25,518 nt of DNA from a virus: positions 1 through 25,518 of IMG/VR virus record IMGVR_UViG_3300037508_000203. The stretch is one strand, 5' to 3'. The notes under the pieces are model-generated. The model was given only the letters and a program-made list of their open reading frames with translations, searched no databases and was not told where the DNA came from. The position numbers were made by a program, and so were the translations under genes. Positions 6,694 through 12,918 of the stretch are shown here, in pieces. How positions within the stretch are numbered: position 1 is the first letter of the stretch; each line of letters starts with the position of its first letter.

Positions 6694-7441
6694 CTCCCTT
6701 GCGCTCTGGACACCAGAGCAGACGCAGCTGATCGCTACCACCATCGCGCCCGGCTGCAGCAGCGACGAGCTGCGCCTCTTCGCCTACGCCTGCCAGCGCA
6801 CTGGCTTGGATCCGTTCTCAAAGCAGATCTACGCCATCCGACGCAGTGGGCGCATGACCATTCAGGCCGGCATTGACGGCTTGCGCGCCATTGCTGAGCG
6901 CACCGGCGAGCTGGACGGCAGCCATACCGAATGGTGCGGTGATGATGGCCAGTGGTCTGATGTATGGATCAGCGCCAAGCCACCGGCTGCAGCCAAGACA
7001 ACGATCTGGCGCAAGGGTTCATCGCATCCATTCACCGGCGTGGCGCGGTTCGCGGACTACAACGCTGGCCAGGGCTTGTGGTCCAAGATGCCAGCCGCGA
7101 TGATCGCCAAGTGCTCTGAAGCGCTGGCACTGCGCAAGGCATTCCCCGCCAACCTGAGCGGCGTCTACAGCACCGACGAGATGGAGCAGGTCGAGGTGCA
7201 ACCTGTCACGGTTACCGCAGCGCCTGCACTGCCTGCCGGTGATGCCAAGCTGTTTGCAGCTGGCAAGGCTGCCATTGCCAAGGCCAAGACCATGGACGAC
7301 CTAGCCAAGGTGACCACACGCATGGAGGCCCGCAAGGGTGACCTGAGCGATGAGCAGAATGAGCAGCTGATGCAGCTGGCGCTTAGCCGCGAGGCTGAGC
7401 TGACCGTACCAGCTGACTTGGACGCATTTGATGATGACTGA
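6683..7441 (+). CDS. RecT/Bet-family single-strand annealing protein
   Basis: 252 residues from the ATG at 6683, inside the exonuclease 3' end; longer upstream reading lacks family resemblance. The N-terminal region carries the Bet/RecT signature: DELRLFAYACQRTGLDPFSK (28-47), QIYAIRR (48-54), MTIQAGIDGLRAIAERTGE (58-76), then GVARFADY and the MPAAMIAKCSEALALRKAFP block that ends the core. The C-terminal 60 residues are charged and end in DLDAFDDD, an acidic tail that may contact SSB or the exonuclease. It would anneal complementary strands during phage recombination or replication. Downstream lie an HTH protein and SSB, completing a recombination module. Confidence 0.88.
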   Translation: MTSSSLALWTPEQTQLIATTIAPGCSSDELRLFAYACQRTGLDPFSKQIYAIRRSGRMTIQAGIDGLRAIAERTGELDGSHTEWCGDDGQWSDVWISAKPPAAAKTTIWRKGSSHPFTGVARFADYNAGQGLWSKMPAAMIAKCSEALALRKAFPANLSGVYSTDEMEQVEVQPVTVTAAPALPAGDAKLFAAGKAAIAKAKTMDDLAKVTTRMEARKGDLSDEQNEQLMQLALSREAELTVPADLDAFDDD

Positions 7442-7646
7442 GCCGTACCTGACCACTGAGCAGCTAGCCGCCCGATGGGGTGTCAAGCCGAGCACGATCA
7501 AAGGCCAGCGCGCGCGGGGCTCAGGGCCACGCTATGTGACCCTGCCGCGCCTCGCTACGCCAGCCGGCATGCCGCGGGTGCAGTACCCACTGGCTGATGT
7601 GCTGGCCTTTGAAGAATCCAACTCCATTACACCGATCAACCCATGA
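7434..7646 (+). CDS. Excisionase-like winged helix-turn-helix protein
   Basis: 70 residues from ATG 7434 (an in-frame ATG at 7431 adds one Met). It has the layout of MerR/excisionase-type 'helix_turn_helix' proteins: LTTEQLAARWGVKPSTIKG (helix-turn-helix), GSGPRYVTLPR (wing), YPLADVLAFEES (final helix). Such proteins bind DNA as Xis-type recombination directionality factors, AlpA-like regulators or phage control proteins. Its start lies within the end of the recT-like gene and its stop overlaps the SSB start. With no integrase in the window, excision is only one option; local regulation is as likely. Confidence 0.75.
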   Translation: MTEPYLTTEQLAARWGVKPSTIKGQRARGSGPRYVTLPRLATPAGMPRVQYPLADVLAFEESNSITPINP

Positions 7647-7984
7647 GCCTCTACGCATCCGGCATTGTTCGCATCATCAGCGAGCCACAGCTCAAAGCAT
7701 TTGAAAGCGGCACTATGGTCTGCAACTTCGGCGGCGGCATTCAGGAAGGCAAGGACAAGAACGGCGAATACATCAACAATGCGATTGATGTTGAAGCATG
7801 GGGCAAGACCGCCGAGATCATCGTGGACAAGCTGAAGAAAGGTGATTCGATCTTTGTATCTGGCAACCTGCGGATGCAGGAATGGCAGGACAGGGACAGC
7901 GGCACCAAGCGCCGCAAGCACGTGCTGAGCGTGCAGCGGTTTGAGTTCCTGCCGCGTGTCAAGGTCGAAGAGGACGTGTTCTGA
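7643..7984 (+). CDS. ssb: Single-stranded DNA-binding protein
   Basis: 113 residues with an OB-fold SSB pattern: ASGIVRIISEPQLKAFESG (strand 1 region), NNAIDVEAWGKTAEIIVDKL (the W-GKtAe motif), KKGDSIFVSGNLRMQEWQDR (the G-v-G-rl---w motif) and the final strand HVLSVQRFEFL. It is shorter than bacterial SSB and lacks a long linker, but it ends in VEEDVF, an acidic tip with terminal phenylalanine like the DDDIPF tail that recruits partners. It should coat single-stranded DNA made by the exonuclease or the replisome and works with the annealing protein encoded two genes earlier. It overlaps both neighbours. Confidence 0.85.
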   Translation: MSLYASGIVRIISEPQLKAFESGTMVCNFGGGIQEGKDKNGEYINNAIDVEAWGKTAEIIVDKLKKGDSIFVSGNLRMQEWQDRDSGTKRRKHVLSVQRFEFLPRVKVEEDVF

Positions 7985-8235
7985 TGGAGCAAGCATTCCG
8001 CAAGTGGTGGCAGGAGTCCTACGGTCTGCCGCCTGGACCGCACGCAGTCATGACCCACGTCGCGTGGGTTGAGCATGTGCTGAGCGGCCCCGTTCCTGAG
8101 CTGCCGAGTGGCTTGGTTGAGGAATGGTCGAGCATGGGCGGCGAGGCCACGCTGGCCGAGTCGGACCAGCACATCGCCAAGCAGGCCGTGGCCTGGACAT
8201 GGGAGCGCCGCGCACTGGGGGCGCTACCTGAATGA
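7984..8235 (+). CDS. Small acidic hypothetical protein, ends ALPE
   Basis: 83 residues; ATG shares one base with the SSB stop. Tryptophan-rich start (EQAFRKWWQESYGLPPGPHA), a middle VEEWSSMGGEATLAESDQH and an end in WERRALGALPE. The gene end is part of a 36-base repeat found again at the end of the next gene. I recall proteins of this kind, with final ALPE or ALEALP, as common short ORFs in Synechococcus-type cyanobacteria and their phages. Function unknown. Confidence 0.7.
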   Translation: MEQAFRKWWQESYGLPPGPHAVMTHVAWVEHVLSGPVPELPSGLVEEWSSMGGEATLAESDQHIAKQAVAWTWERRALGALPE

Positions 8236-8241
8236 CTAAAC
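8206..8241 (+). repeat. Gene-junction direct repeat, copy 1
   Basis: 36 bases spanning the stop of one small gene and the start of the next (ALPE end, MTK start). 33 of 36 bases match 8565-8600, including an unbroken run of more than 20 bases over the overlap of stop and start codons. It is placed at equivalent points of two consecutive junctions, 359 bases apart. Confidence 0.75.
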
Positions 8242-8594
8242 AAATCAACGGTGACAAGTTGTTTGTCATTGACCCACACCCAGCCATTCCACCTTCTGAT
8301 CAACTAAAAAAGTGGGAAGACAAATGGTTTGATGAAGAAGAACATCCTGATGTTCTATTGATCCAAGCGTTTCAAGCAGGCGCCGACCAGGAACTGGAGG
8401 CGTGCTGTGAGTGGGTCACGATGGAAACGCCGGCCGACGGGGTACATCTCCGCGCCGCCCGCCGCCCCAAGCCGCCGAGCTTGAAGGAGCAGGCGCTGGC
8501 AGCACTTAAGAGGTACGAAGCAGAAGTGTGGTGTGAAGAGATGACATCTGATAGCAGTATTATTCGCCGCGCCCTGAAGGCGCTACCTGAATGA
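8232..8594 (+). CDS. Small hypothetical protein of cyanophage type, ends ALPE
   Basis: 120 residues, ATGA overlap with the preceding gene. The first half is encoded by clearly AT-richer DNA (MTKQINGDKLFVIDPHPAIP, WFDEEEHPDV) and the second half by GC-rich DNA with AGADQELEACCEWV, LRAARRPKPPSLKEQAL and RRALKALPE. I recall the GADQELEACCEW...RRPKPPSLKEQAL pattern as a frequent short-ORF family in marine and freshwater Synechococcus and their phages. The change in base composition inside one gene suggests a hybrid made by recombination. Function unknown. Confidence 0.72.
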   Translation: MTKQINGDKLFVIDPHPAIPPSDQLKKWEDKWFDEEEHPDVLLIQAFQAGADQELEACCEWVTMETPADGVHLRAARRPKPPSLKEQALAALKRYEAEVWCEEMTSDSSIIRRALKALPE

Positions 8595-8600
8595 CTAAAC
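8565..8600 (+). repeat. Gene-junction direct repeat, copy 2
   Basis: Second copy of the 36-base junction repeat, matching 8206-8241 at 33 of 36 positions. It spans the ALPE stop of one small gene and the MTK start of the next. It marks the boundary between the GC-rich gene end and the AT-rich start of the following gene. Confidence 0.75.
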
Positions 8601-8968
8601 CTTTACCGCAAAACAGAGTTGACATCAAAGCTATTTTGGCTGACCCCTTACTCCAAGAAGAGTTAATTGAGGGTGCTACAAATTTTATTTGCAAAGTTGA
8701 AGGTATTCGCCGTAAAAAAGATTTGGAAATGACTGAACTATCACCACAAGCGCAGGCGGTGTTGGATGCAGCAGACGCCGTACTAGAACAAGCGGACGCC
8801 CCAACATGGCTAGTTGCACGGGGCATGGCCGCCGCCCTTGAAGCTGCTGCTGATCAGGTGGCGTCCCGCATCCCGGACGACTGCACTGCCGACGTGTTCA
8901 ACCGCCAGCTCAAGATCCGAGACGAACTTCTCGCCATCGCCGCCGAGCTGGAGGGTGGCAATGACTGA
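8591..8968 (+). CDS. Small hypothetical protein, mosaic composition
   Basis: 125 residues; begins MTKPLPQNRVDIKAILADPL. The first part (to about residue 50, with ICKVEGIRRKKDLEM) is encoded by AT-rich DNA. The remainder (SPQAQAVLDAADAVLEQAD, APTWLVARGMAAALEAAADQ, RDELLAIAAELEGGND) is GC-rich and helical. The second part resembles short cyanophage ORFs with alanine-rich helices, by memory only. It starts in a junction repeat and ends overlapping the next ATG. Function unknown. Confidence 0.7.
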   Translation: MTKPLPQNRVDIKAILADPLLQEELIEGATNFICKVEGIRRKKDLEMTELSPQAQAVLDAADAVLEQADAPTWLVARGMAAALEAAADQVASRIPDDCTADVFNRQLKIRDELLAIAAELEGGND

Positions 8969-9299
8969 CTCACGTTTGCCCGAAGTAGATGACATTCTGC
9001 GTTTGGCTGCAATCATCCGTAGGGTTGACGGCAACCACGACAAAGGCGCTGCTGCGTTGGCGGAGGCAATCTTAAGCCATCCCGACAGCCGCTGGCAACA
9101 CGCCCAGCCCGAGCCGCAGGGGCCGACGGATGAGGAGCTGGACGAGTTTGCTATCTACTGGTGGGGGCCTGAAACCGACGAGAGTTTAGTCTCCGATGTG
9201 ATCGAATGCGGAAGCATGGTTGCCTACGCCCGCGCCGTCCTTGCCCGCTATGGCCGCCCCGCCATCGAGCCGGTGCCTGGGGTGGAGGGTGAGCCATGA
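8961..9299 (+). CDS. Small acidic hypothetical protein of cyanophage type
   Basis: 112 residues from the ATG at 8961, inside the end of the previous gene. Features: DDILRLAAIIRRVDGNHDKG near the start, then PQGPTDEELDEFAIYWWGPE and the end VAYARAVLARYGRPAIEPVP. I recall 'PTDEEL...YARAVLARWGRPAIEPVP' as a repeated theme in short ORFs of Synechococcus-like genomes. The longer in-frame extension upstream is the shadow of the previous gene and was left out. Function unknown; the stop overlaps the next start (ATGA). Confidence 0.72.
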   Translation: MTDSRLPEVDDILRLAAIIRRVDGNHDKGAAALAEAILSHPDSRWQHAQPEPQGPTDEELDEFAIYWWGPETDESLVSDVIECGSMVAYARAVLARYGRPAIEPVPGVEGEP

Positions 9300-9475
9300 A
9301 GCCACTCCAGCTGTACCGAGTGGCCTTCAGCCACGCCGCACCGCTCCACCTGATGGCCCGTGACCTTGCGCACGCCATCACCAGTGGCAAGGAGCTGTGC
9401 CCTGATGCTCAGTTCCTGAGCGCCACGCTGATGCCCGAATGGGACAACACTGACGACCTGAACCATGAGCGCTGA
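9296..9475 (+). CDS. 59-residue hypothetical protein before the sigma gene
   Basis: ATG at 9296 overlaps the previous stop (ATGA); the stop at 9473-9475 lies 11 bases into the sigma factor gene. The product starts MKPLQLYRVAFSHAAPLHLM and continues with ARDLAHAITSGKELCPDA and a C-terminal ATLMPEWDNTDDLNHER, an even mix typical of a small folded protein. No family recognised. Translation of this gene may be coupled to sigma synthesis because of the overlap. Confidence 0.6.
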   Translation: MKPLQLYRVAFSHAAPLHLMARDLAHAITSGKELCPDAQFLSATLMPEWDNTDDLNHER

Positions 9476-10331
9476 TTCAATGAAGGATTACCTAGCCGAG
9501 ATCGGCAGGTTTCCGCTATTGACTGGTGAGCAGGAGATCCAACTATCTCGCCAGGTGCGACGGATGATTGAACTGCAAGCGATGAAAGGCGAACGCACGA
9601 AAGAAGAGCTGCGTGCGATCAAACGAGGTCAGCGCGCGCGTGACACCATGATGAACTGCAACCTACGGTTAGTAGTTCACATCGCCAAGCGTTACACCAC
9701 TCGGCTGAAGTGCAATGGCCTGGAACTGATGGACCTGATCCAGGAAGGTGCCATCGGTTTGAATCGCGCTGTTGAATTGTTCGATGGCACCAAAGGCTAC
9801 AAGTTCAGCACCTATGCCTATTGGTGGGTGCGGCAATCAATCACACGCGCGATTGATACCAAAGAGCGATTGATTCGTGTGCCGCAGCACATCTTAGATA
9901 CGACGTACAAGATCGCCAAGCTGCAACGCGAGCACATGCAACAGCATGGCAAGTCAATGACAACTGCTGAATGCGCCAATGCACTTGGCATCACGCAGCA
10001 TGAAGTGCAAAGCTACGTGATGCGAAATATTCCGCATTCAAGCTTGGATCAACAGGTAAGCGATACAGGTTCAGCGCTAGGCGATTTGATTGCCGATGAA
10101 CCAGCACCTGAAGAGCTGCACCAGGAGTATGGCGAGCAGTTGCAGTTGTCGCTGATGGAGTTGAATGACTTAGATAGAAAGATCGTCTGTGGGTATTACG
10201 GCATTGGGGCGACGCAGCAATCTCAACACGAAATGTCCAAGGAGCTTGGTGTAACGCGCAGCGCGGTGGGCGATCGACATCGCCGCACGATGCGCCGATT
10301 GCGGCTGCGGTTGGTTTATCATCGCAGCTAG
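9465..10331 (+). CDS. Sigma-70 family factor, cyanobacterial group 2-like
   Basis: 288 residues, without region 1.1. Region 1.2: DSMKDYLAEIGRFPLLTGEQ (4-23). Region 2: NCNLRLVVHIAKRYTTR (64-80), LMDLIQEGAIGLNRAVELFD (88-107, core binding) and YKFSTYAYWWVRQSITRAI (112-130, -10 recognition and melting). Region 3: 138-190 with AECANALGITQHEV. Region 4: LNDLDRKIVCGYYGIG (233-248) and the HTH MSKELGVTRSAVGDRHRRTM (257-276). These blocks match bacterial sigma A/group 2 factors, especially cyanobacterial ones, far better than phage T4 gp55. It should bind host core RNA polymerase and direct it to a subset of promoters. It closes the early operon, so a role in switching on the opposing late genes is an inference. 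The last 162 bases are antisense to a late gene. Confidence 0.88.
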   Translation: MSADSMKDYLAEIGRFPLLTGEQEIQLSRQVRRMIELQAMKGERTKEELRAIKRGQRARDTMMNCNLRLVVHIAKRYTTRLKCNGLELMDLIQEGAIGLNRAVELFDGTKGYKFSTYAYWWVRQSITRAIDTKERLIRVPQHILDTTYKIAKLQREHMQQHGKSMTTAECANALGITQHEVQSYVMRNIPHSSLDQQVSDTGSALGDLIADEPAPEELHQEYGEQLQLSLMELNDLDRKIVCGYYGIGATQQSQHEMSKELGVTRSAVGDRHRRTMRRLRLRLVYHRS

Positions 10332-10523
10332 TTCCAGCTCGCAGATATAAGCAGTCGCTTGCTTGATCAGTTGCGCTTGGTATGCGTTTTGCTTGATGAT
10401 TGATGCGCATAGTTTGCGTACATCATCAGCGTTTTCATGCGTGAATGCTGCGCGTGATTGCGCCTCAATGCGCAGCTCTTCTTCAATGGACCATGAAATA
10501 ACCAGCCACTTTGCCCATGTCAT
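10170..10523 (-). CDS. Hypothetical protein after the endolysin, antisense to the sigma gene end
   Basis: 117 residues; the ATG at 10523-10521 overlaps the endolysin stop (ATGA), so it is probably translated with it. The first 63 or so residues lie outside the sigma gene: MTWAKWLVISWSIEEELRIE, then NADDVRKLCASIIKQNAYQA and AYICELELAA, likely one long helix. The C-terminal half (RAARYTKLLGHFVLRLLRR) is encoded opposite the sigma region 4 codons. A spanin or other lysis partner is possible by position, but no signal peptide or lipobox is seen. The end of the protein may simply be where a stop happened to occur. Confidence 0.55.
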   Translation of the reverse strand: MTWAKWLVISWSIEEELRIEAQSRAAFTHENADDVRKLCASIIKQNAYQAQLIKQATAYICELELAAMINQPQPQSAHRAAMSIAHRAARYTKLLGHFVLRLLRRPNAVIPTDDLSI

Positions 10524-11662
10524 GACACCAGCATGGCCCATCCGGTACCAGGACCATCTGCCTCCCATCGGCGCAGCCAATTCTTGCGGCTGTAGGCAAT
10601 GCCTGCACCTTTGGTGTGGTTGAGGTAGCCGCCGTTCACCATGTCGGCCTCGCCGTTCGGATCGTTGTGGATGTAGGCGCCGCTGGTGGCGCCGATGACC
10701 ACGGACCAGTGGCCGCCACCGGTGGGTGCGCCGACAGGCCCTTTATGAAGCCAGCCCACCATCACGGGGCGACCAGCCTGCAGTTCGGTGTCAATTACGG
10801 CAGAGTTGCAGTTGGTGCGCAGCCGCGCTGTAAGCCCTAAGGATTGCAACGCCTTGATCTGCGCTTGCGCGTCGGTGGTGTCGCCGGAGCGGGCGCGGAT
10901 CTTGTTATAGGCATCGTCGCCGCTCACCTTGCCGTAGAACTTGGCCACCATGGCAGCGCTGCTGCTGAAGCATTCGCGGTAGCCGGTGCCGCTGGCATTA
11001 TCGTTCTGCGCCTCGTAAGGCACACGTAGCAGGATGCCCTGCGGTGTGCCCTTCTGCCAGAGTGCGCCCTCAGCCTTACGTCGGCGCAGCAGGCCAGCTT
11101 CGACGCTTGTGCCAGGGTTGCAGTAGAGCAGCAATGCAGCCGGTACAGCGTTCCAGTCCTTATCGCGCAACGCTGCGCTGATGGTGTCAAATCCAGTGCT
11201 GCCGTAGAACCCAGCGCCGAGGTTGTAGGCAAAGCTGATCAATGCGCAGCGCTGCAGATCGGTCATGCTTGCCCAGTGCGGGATCGCACGCAGGCGGTCT
11301 GCGATGCGGTCCACCTCAAGGCGGAGCAGCATGTCAGCTTCGATGACGTTGATCTTGTCGCCGCGCTGCACGGCGCTGCCATCCGGGAATCGCGTGGTGC
11401 CGTAACCGATCGTCCACGGATCGCCGCCGCTTAATGGGTCTGGGTAGGCGCTAAGGTGGCAGCCTTCAAATTCCTTGATCAGCTGGATCGCATCGGCAAG
11501 ATCGGTCTGCTTGCCGGCTGTGCTCCAGGTCTTGAACCATGACTGATCGCGGCTCAGAAGGCGCGGACCGATGGCAGCCTCCAATTCGCTGATGGCCGCC
11601 AGCTGATGCGGCAGGCCCTTGAAGTACCGAAACAGGTCAATCAGCCGCAGTGGTTGCGTCAT
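10520..11662 (-). CDS. Two-domain endolysin: GH24 lysozyme plus C39-like peptidase
   Basis: 380 residues. Residues about 55-205 form a T4-type lysozyme (muramidase): LIKEFEGCHLSAYPDP with catalytic E66 and D75, WTIGYGT with T84, and CALISFAYNLGAG (139-151). Residues about 210-380 look like a C39-type papain-like cysteine peptidase: VPYEAQNDNASGTGYREC with C231, SSSAAMVAKFYG, GRPVMVGW, GGHWSVVIGA with H318 and HNDPNGEAD with D334. The first domain would cut the glycan and the second probably a peptide bond in peptidoglycan. The peptidase call is weaker and the second domain could bind rather than cut. No signal peptide, so release would need a holin; two small membrane proteins are encoded just upstream. 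It overlaps both neighbours (ATGA). Confidence 0.85.
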   Translation of the reverse strand: MTQPLRLIDLFRYFKGLPHQLAAISELEAAIGPRLLSRDQSWFKTWSTAGKQTDLADAIQLIKEFEGCHLSAYPDPLSGGDPWTIGYGTTRFPDGSAVQRGDKINVIEADMLLRLEVDRIADRLRAIPHWASMTDLQRCALISFAYNLGAGFYGSTGFDTISAALRDKDWNAVPAALLLYCNPGTSVEAGLLRRRKAEGALWQKGTPQGILLRVPYEAQNDNASGTGYRECFSSSAAMVAKFYGKVSGDDAYNKIRARSGDTTDAQAQIKALQSLGLTARLRTNCNSAVIDTELQAGRPVMVGWLHKGPVGAPTGGGHWSVVIGATSGAYIHNDPNGEADMVNGGYLNHTKGAGIAYSRKNWLRRWEADGPGTGWAMLVS

Positions 11663-11919
11663 GGCCGTTGCAGGTGCTGCGGTACTGACTGCCGGTAGCT
11701 GAATGCGCTCTTGATCTCGGACCAGATGACAGGACTGAGCATGGCGGCGACGACAGCGAGGATGACCACCTGCGCCATGCGCGTCTCCAACCGGCCAACG
11801 CGGACGCCTAATCCGCTCCGCTCAGTCTTGTCAGATATGGCGGCATCCAGCAACTGCTTCAGCTGGCCTTCCAGCACACCAATGGCGCGGAGGATCTCGC
11901 CGTGCGTTGGCTCAGTCAC
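11659..11919 (-). CDS. Coiled-coil plus single transmembrane protein, XhlA-like holin partner
   Basis: 86 residues from a GTG at 11919-11917 that overlaps the preceding stop (GTGA); a longer reading upstream is the shadow of that gene. The order is TEPTHGEILRAIGVLEGQLK (helix), DKTERSGLGVRVGRLETRMA (coiled coil), then a hydrophobic segment QVVILAVVAAMLSPVIW and a polar tail. This matches the architecture of hemolysin XhlA-type phage proteins, which act at the membrane in lysis. It overlaps the endolysin gene (ATGA), supporting a lysis role. Holin function itself is not shown. Confidence 0.65.
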   Translation of the reverse strand: MTEPTHGEILRAIGVLEGQLKQLLDAAISDKTERSGLGVRVGRLETRMAQVVILAVVAAMLSPVIWSEIKSAFSYRQSVPQHLQRP

Positions 11920-12059
11920 CGCTTGCGGGAGGCAATGCCACGCAGTGCGCCGAGGATCAGCTGGGTCCAACTGTTAGCGCGAATGCCAGGCACGATTGCC
12001 AGCAGTTCAGAGCCAGCCAGCAATGCCACGGCGATGCTGGTGATGTCTTCCGGTGTCAT
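11916..12059 (-). CDS. 47-residue hydrophobic protein, holin candidate
   Basis: Starts at the ATG at 12059-12057: MTPEDITSIAVALLAGSELL, then AIVPGIRANSWTQLILGALR and GIASRKR. One helix (about 6-24) is hydrophobic and a second (about 32-40) is amphipathic, followed by a basic tail. I recall similar 'GSELL..VP..RANSWTQLI' proteins from cyanophages, usually annotated hypothetical. It is encoded immediately before the XhlA-like gene with a GTGA overlap, making the pair a good candidate for the membrane half of the lysis cassette. Confidence 0.65.
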   Translation of the reverse strand: MTPEDITSIAVALLAGSELLAIVPGIRANSWTQLILGALRGIASRKR

Positions 12060-12083
12060 TGAAAGTTGTCAGCTGCCGACAGT

Positions 12084-12500
12084 CTAATTCTGGAGCGTGA
12101 GCGTGCTGGCCGCCAGGGAGAAGGTGCCGTTGCTGGTGGTGATGTTGCTGTTGAAGTCGTTGTAAGCAACCAATTCATCAGCACTGCTGGCACCACCGCG
12201 GGATTTGTAATACACCGCGCCGCGTGCGGTGATGGTGCTGCTGGTCCAGGAAACCGCTGCAAACTGAATGGTCACCTTGTCGTTGGCGGTGTCCTTGGTG
12301 ACGGTGCAGGCGCTGGTGACGCCGCCAGCGGTATAACCGGTGCCGCTGACTTCATTGGTGACGCTGGAACGCTTGAGATGCGTGTCCTTGTCTGGTGTGT
12401 AGCTGCTGGTGACCAGCATCACTTTGAAGCTGTCGGTGTCGAAATCGATGGCGTTGCGCGCCATGTCATCGATGCAGGAGTTGTAGACGAAGGAAGTCAT
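12084..12500 (-). CDS. Structural protein of a repeated small tail family (paralog A)
   Basis: 138 residues, starts MTSFVYNSCIDDMARNAIDF. Conserved blocks: FDTDSFKVMLVTSSYTPDKD, VTNEVSGTGYTAGG, VSWTSSTITARGAVYYKS, GASSADELVAYNDFNSN, and a serine/threonine-rich end. Proteins with this pattern are frequent in phage tail regions and called structural proteins; the exact role is unknown. Paralog B at 14720-15130 shares all blocks, and the two longer genes at 15150 and 15799 share the GY--GG, W and DF-G positions. Its start overlaps the stop of the upstream gene. Likely beta-rich and part of the tail tip or its fibres (inference). Confidence 0.75.
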   Translation of the reverse strand: MTSFVYNSCIDDMARNAIDFDTDSFKVMLVTSSYTPDKDTHLKRSSVTNEVSGTGYTAGGVTSACTVTKDTANDKVTIQFAAVSWTSSTITARGAVYYKSRGGASSADELVAYNDFNSNITTSNGTFSLAASTLTLQN

Positions 12501-12916
12501 CAGGGTGCAGGCGGCTGCGGCCAGGTGATGTCAAATGGGTTGGGCGCATCGGCCAGGTCTCGCAGTGCCTGGCGGTAGGCAGCCCATGCTTCGCGGTCGG
12601 CACCGAGGTCGTAGTCAGTGATCTGCGTCCAGTCGCTGGCCTTCAGCAGTTCGATGCGCTGCTGGCGGATCCTGGCGTGCTGCGTTTGCAGCTCATCGAA
12701 GCTGTAGGGGCGCACGACGTACTCAAGCGCCTCGCCGTCCCAGTCGATCGTTTCCAGCTTTGGGTTGCACTCGGGGCGCTCGTAGGGGCCGCTGTAGCCG
12801 GCACGCTCCAGCTCGTCAGGCGTGAAGGTGCTGTTGTCGGTACGGGTGCTGCCGTCCGCAAAGCGGATGCGGTGGGGGAGGGGTGCAGGGGTGATGGCGT
12901 TGTGGGAGTAGAGCAT
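12500..12916 (-). CDS. Tail-fibre assembly chaperone-like protein
   Basis: 138 residues from the ATG at 12916-12914; an earlier in-frame start would overlap the previous gene. The C-terminal 60 residues carry the pattern of the Phage_tail_APC type: RIELLKASDWTQITDYDLGA, REAWAAYRQALRDLAD, NPFDITWPQPPAP. The N-terminal part (APLPHRIRFADGSTRTDNST, YVVRPYSFDELQTQHARIRQ) is less typical. Such proteins help tail fibres fold and are encoded beside them; here a LamG-like protein gene lies directly upstream, two bases away. A role for it as chaperone of that protein is inferred from position. Confidence 0.7.
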   Translation of the reverse strand: MLYSHNAITPAPLPHRIRFADGSTRTDNSTFTPDELERAGYSGPYERPECNPKLETIDWDGEALEYVVRPYSFDELQTQHARIRQQRIELLKASDWTQITDYDLGADREAWAAYRQALRDLADAPNPFDITWPQPPAP

Positions 12917-12918
12917 GG

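Noticed and set aside
8619-8647. TTGACA inside the small-gene block as a promoter
   Set aside because: No acceptable -10 box follows at 15-19 bases.
12060-12083. Short inverted repeat TGTC...GACA between paralog A and the 47-residue gene
   Set aside because: Only a four-base stem and no T-run; not enough for a terminator.
12066-12578. 170-codon open frame on the plus strand in the late region
   Set aside because: Mirror of paralog A and the chaperone-like gene; glycine/valine-rich composition typical of the antisense of GC-rich genes.
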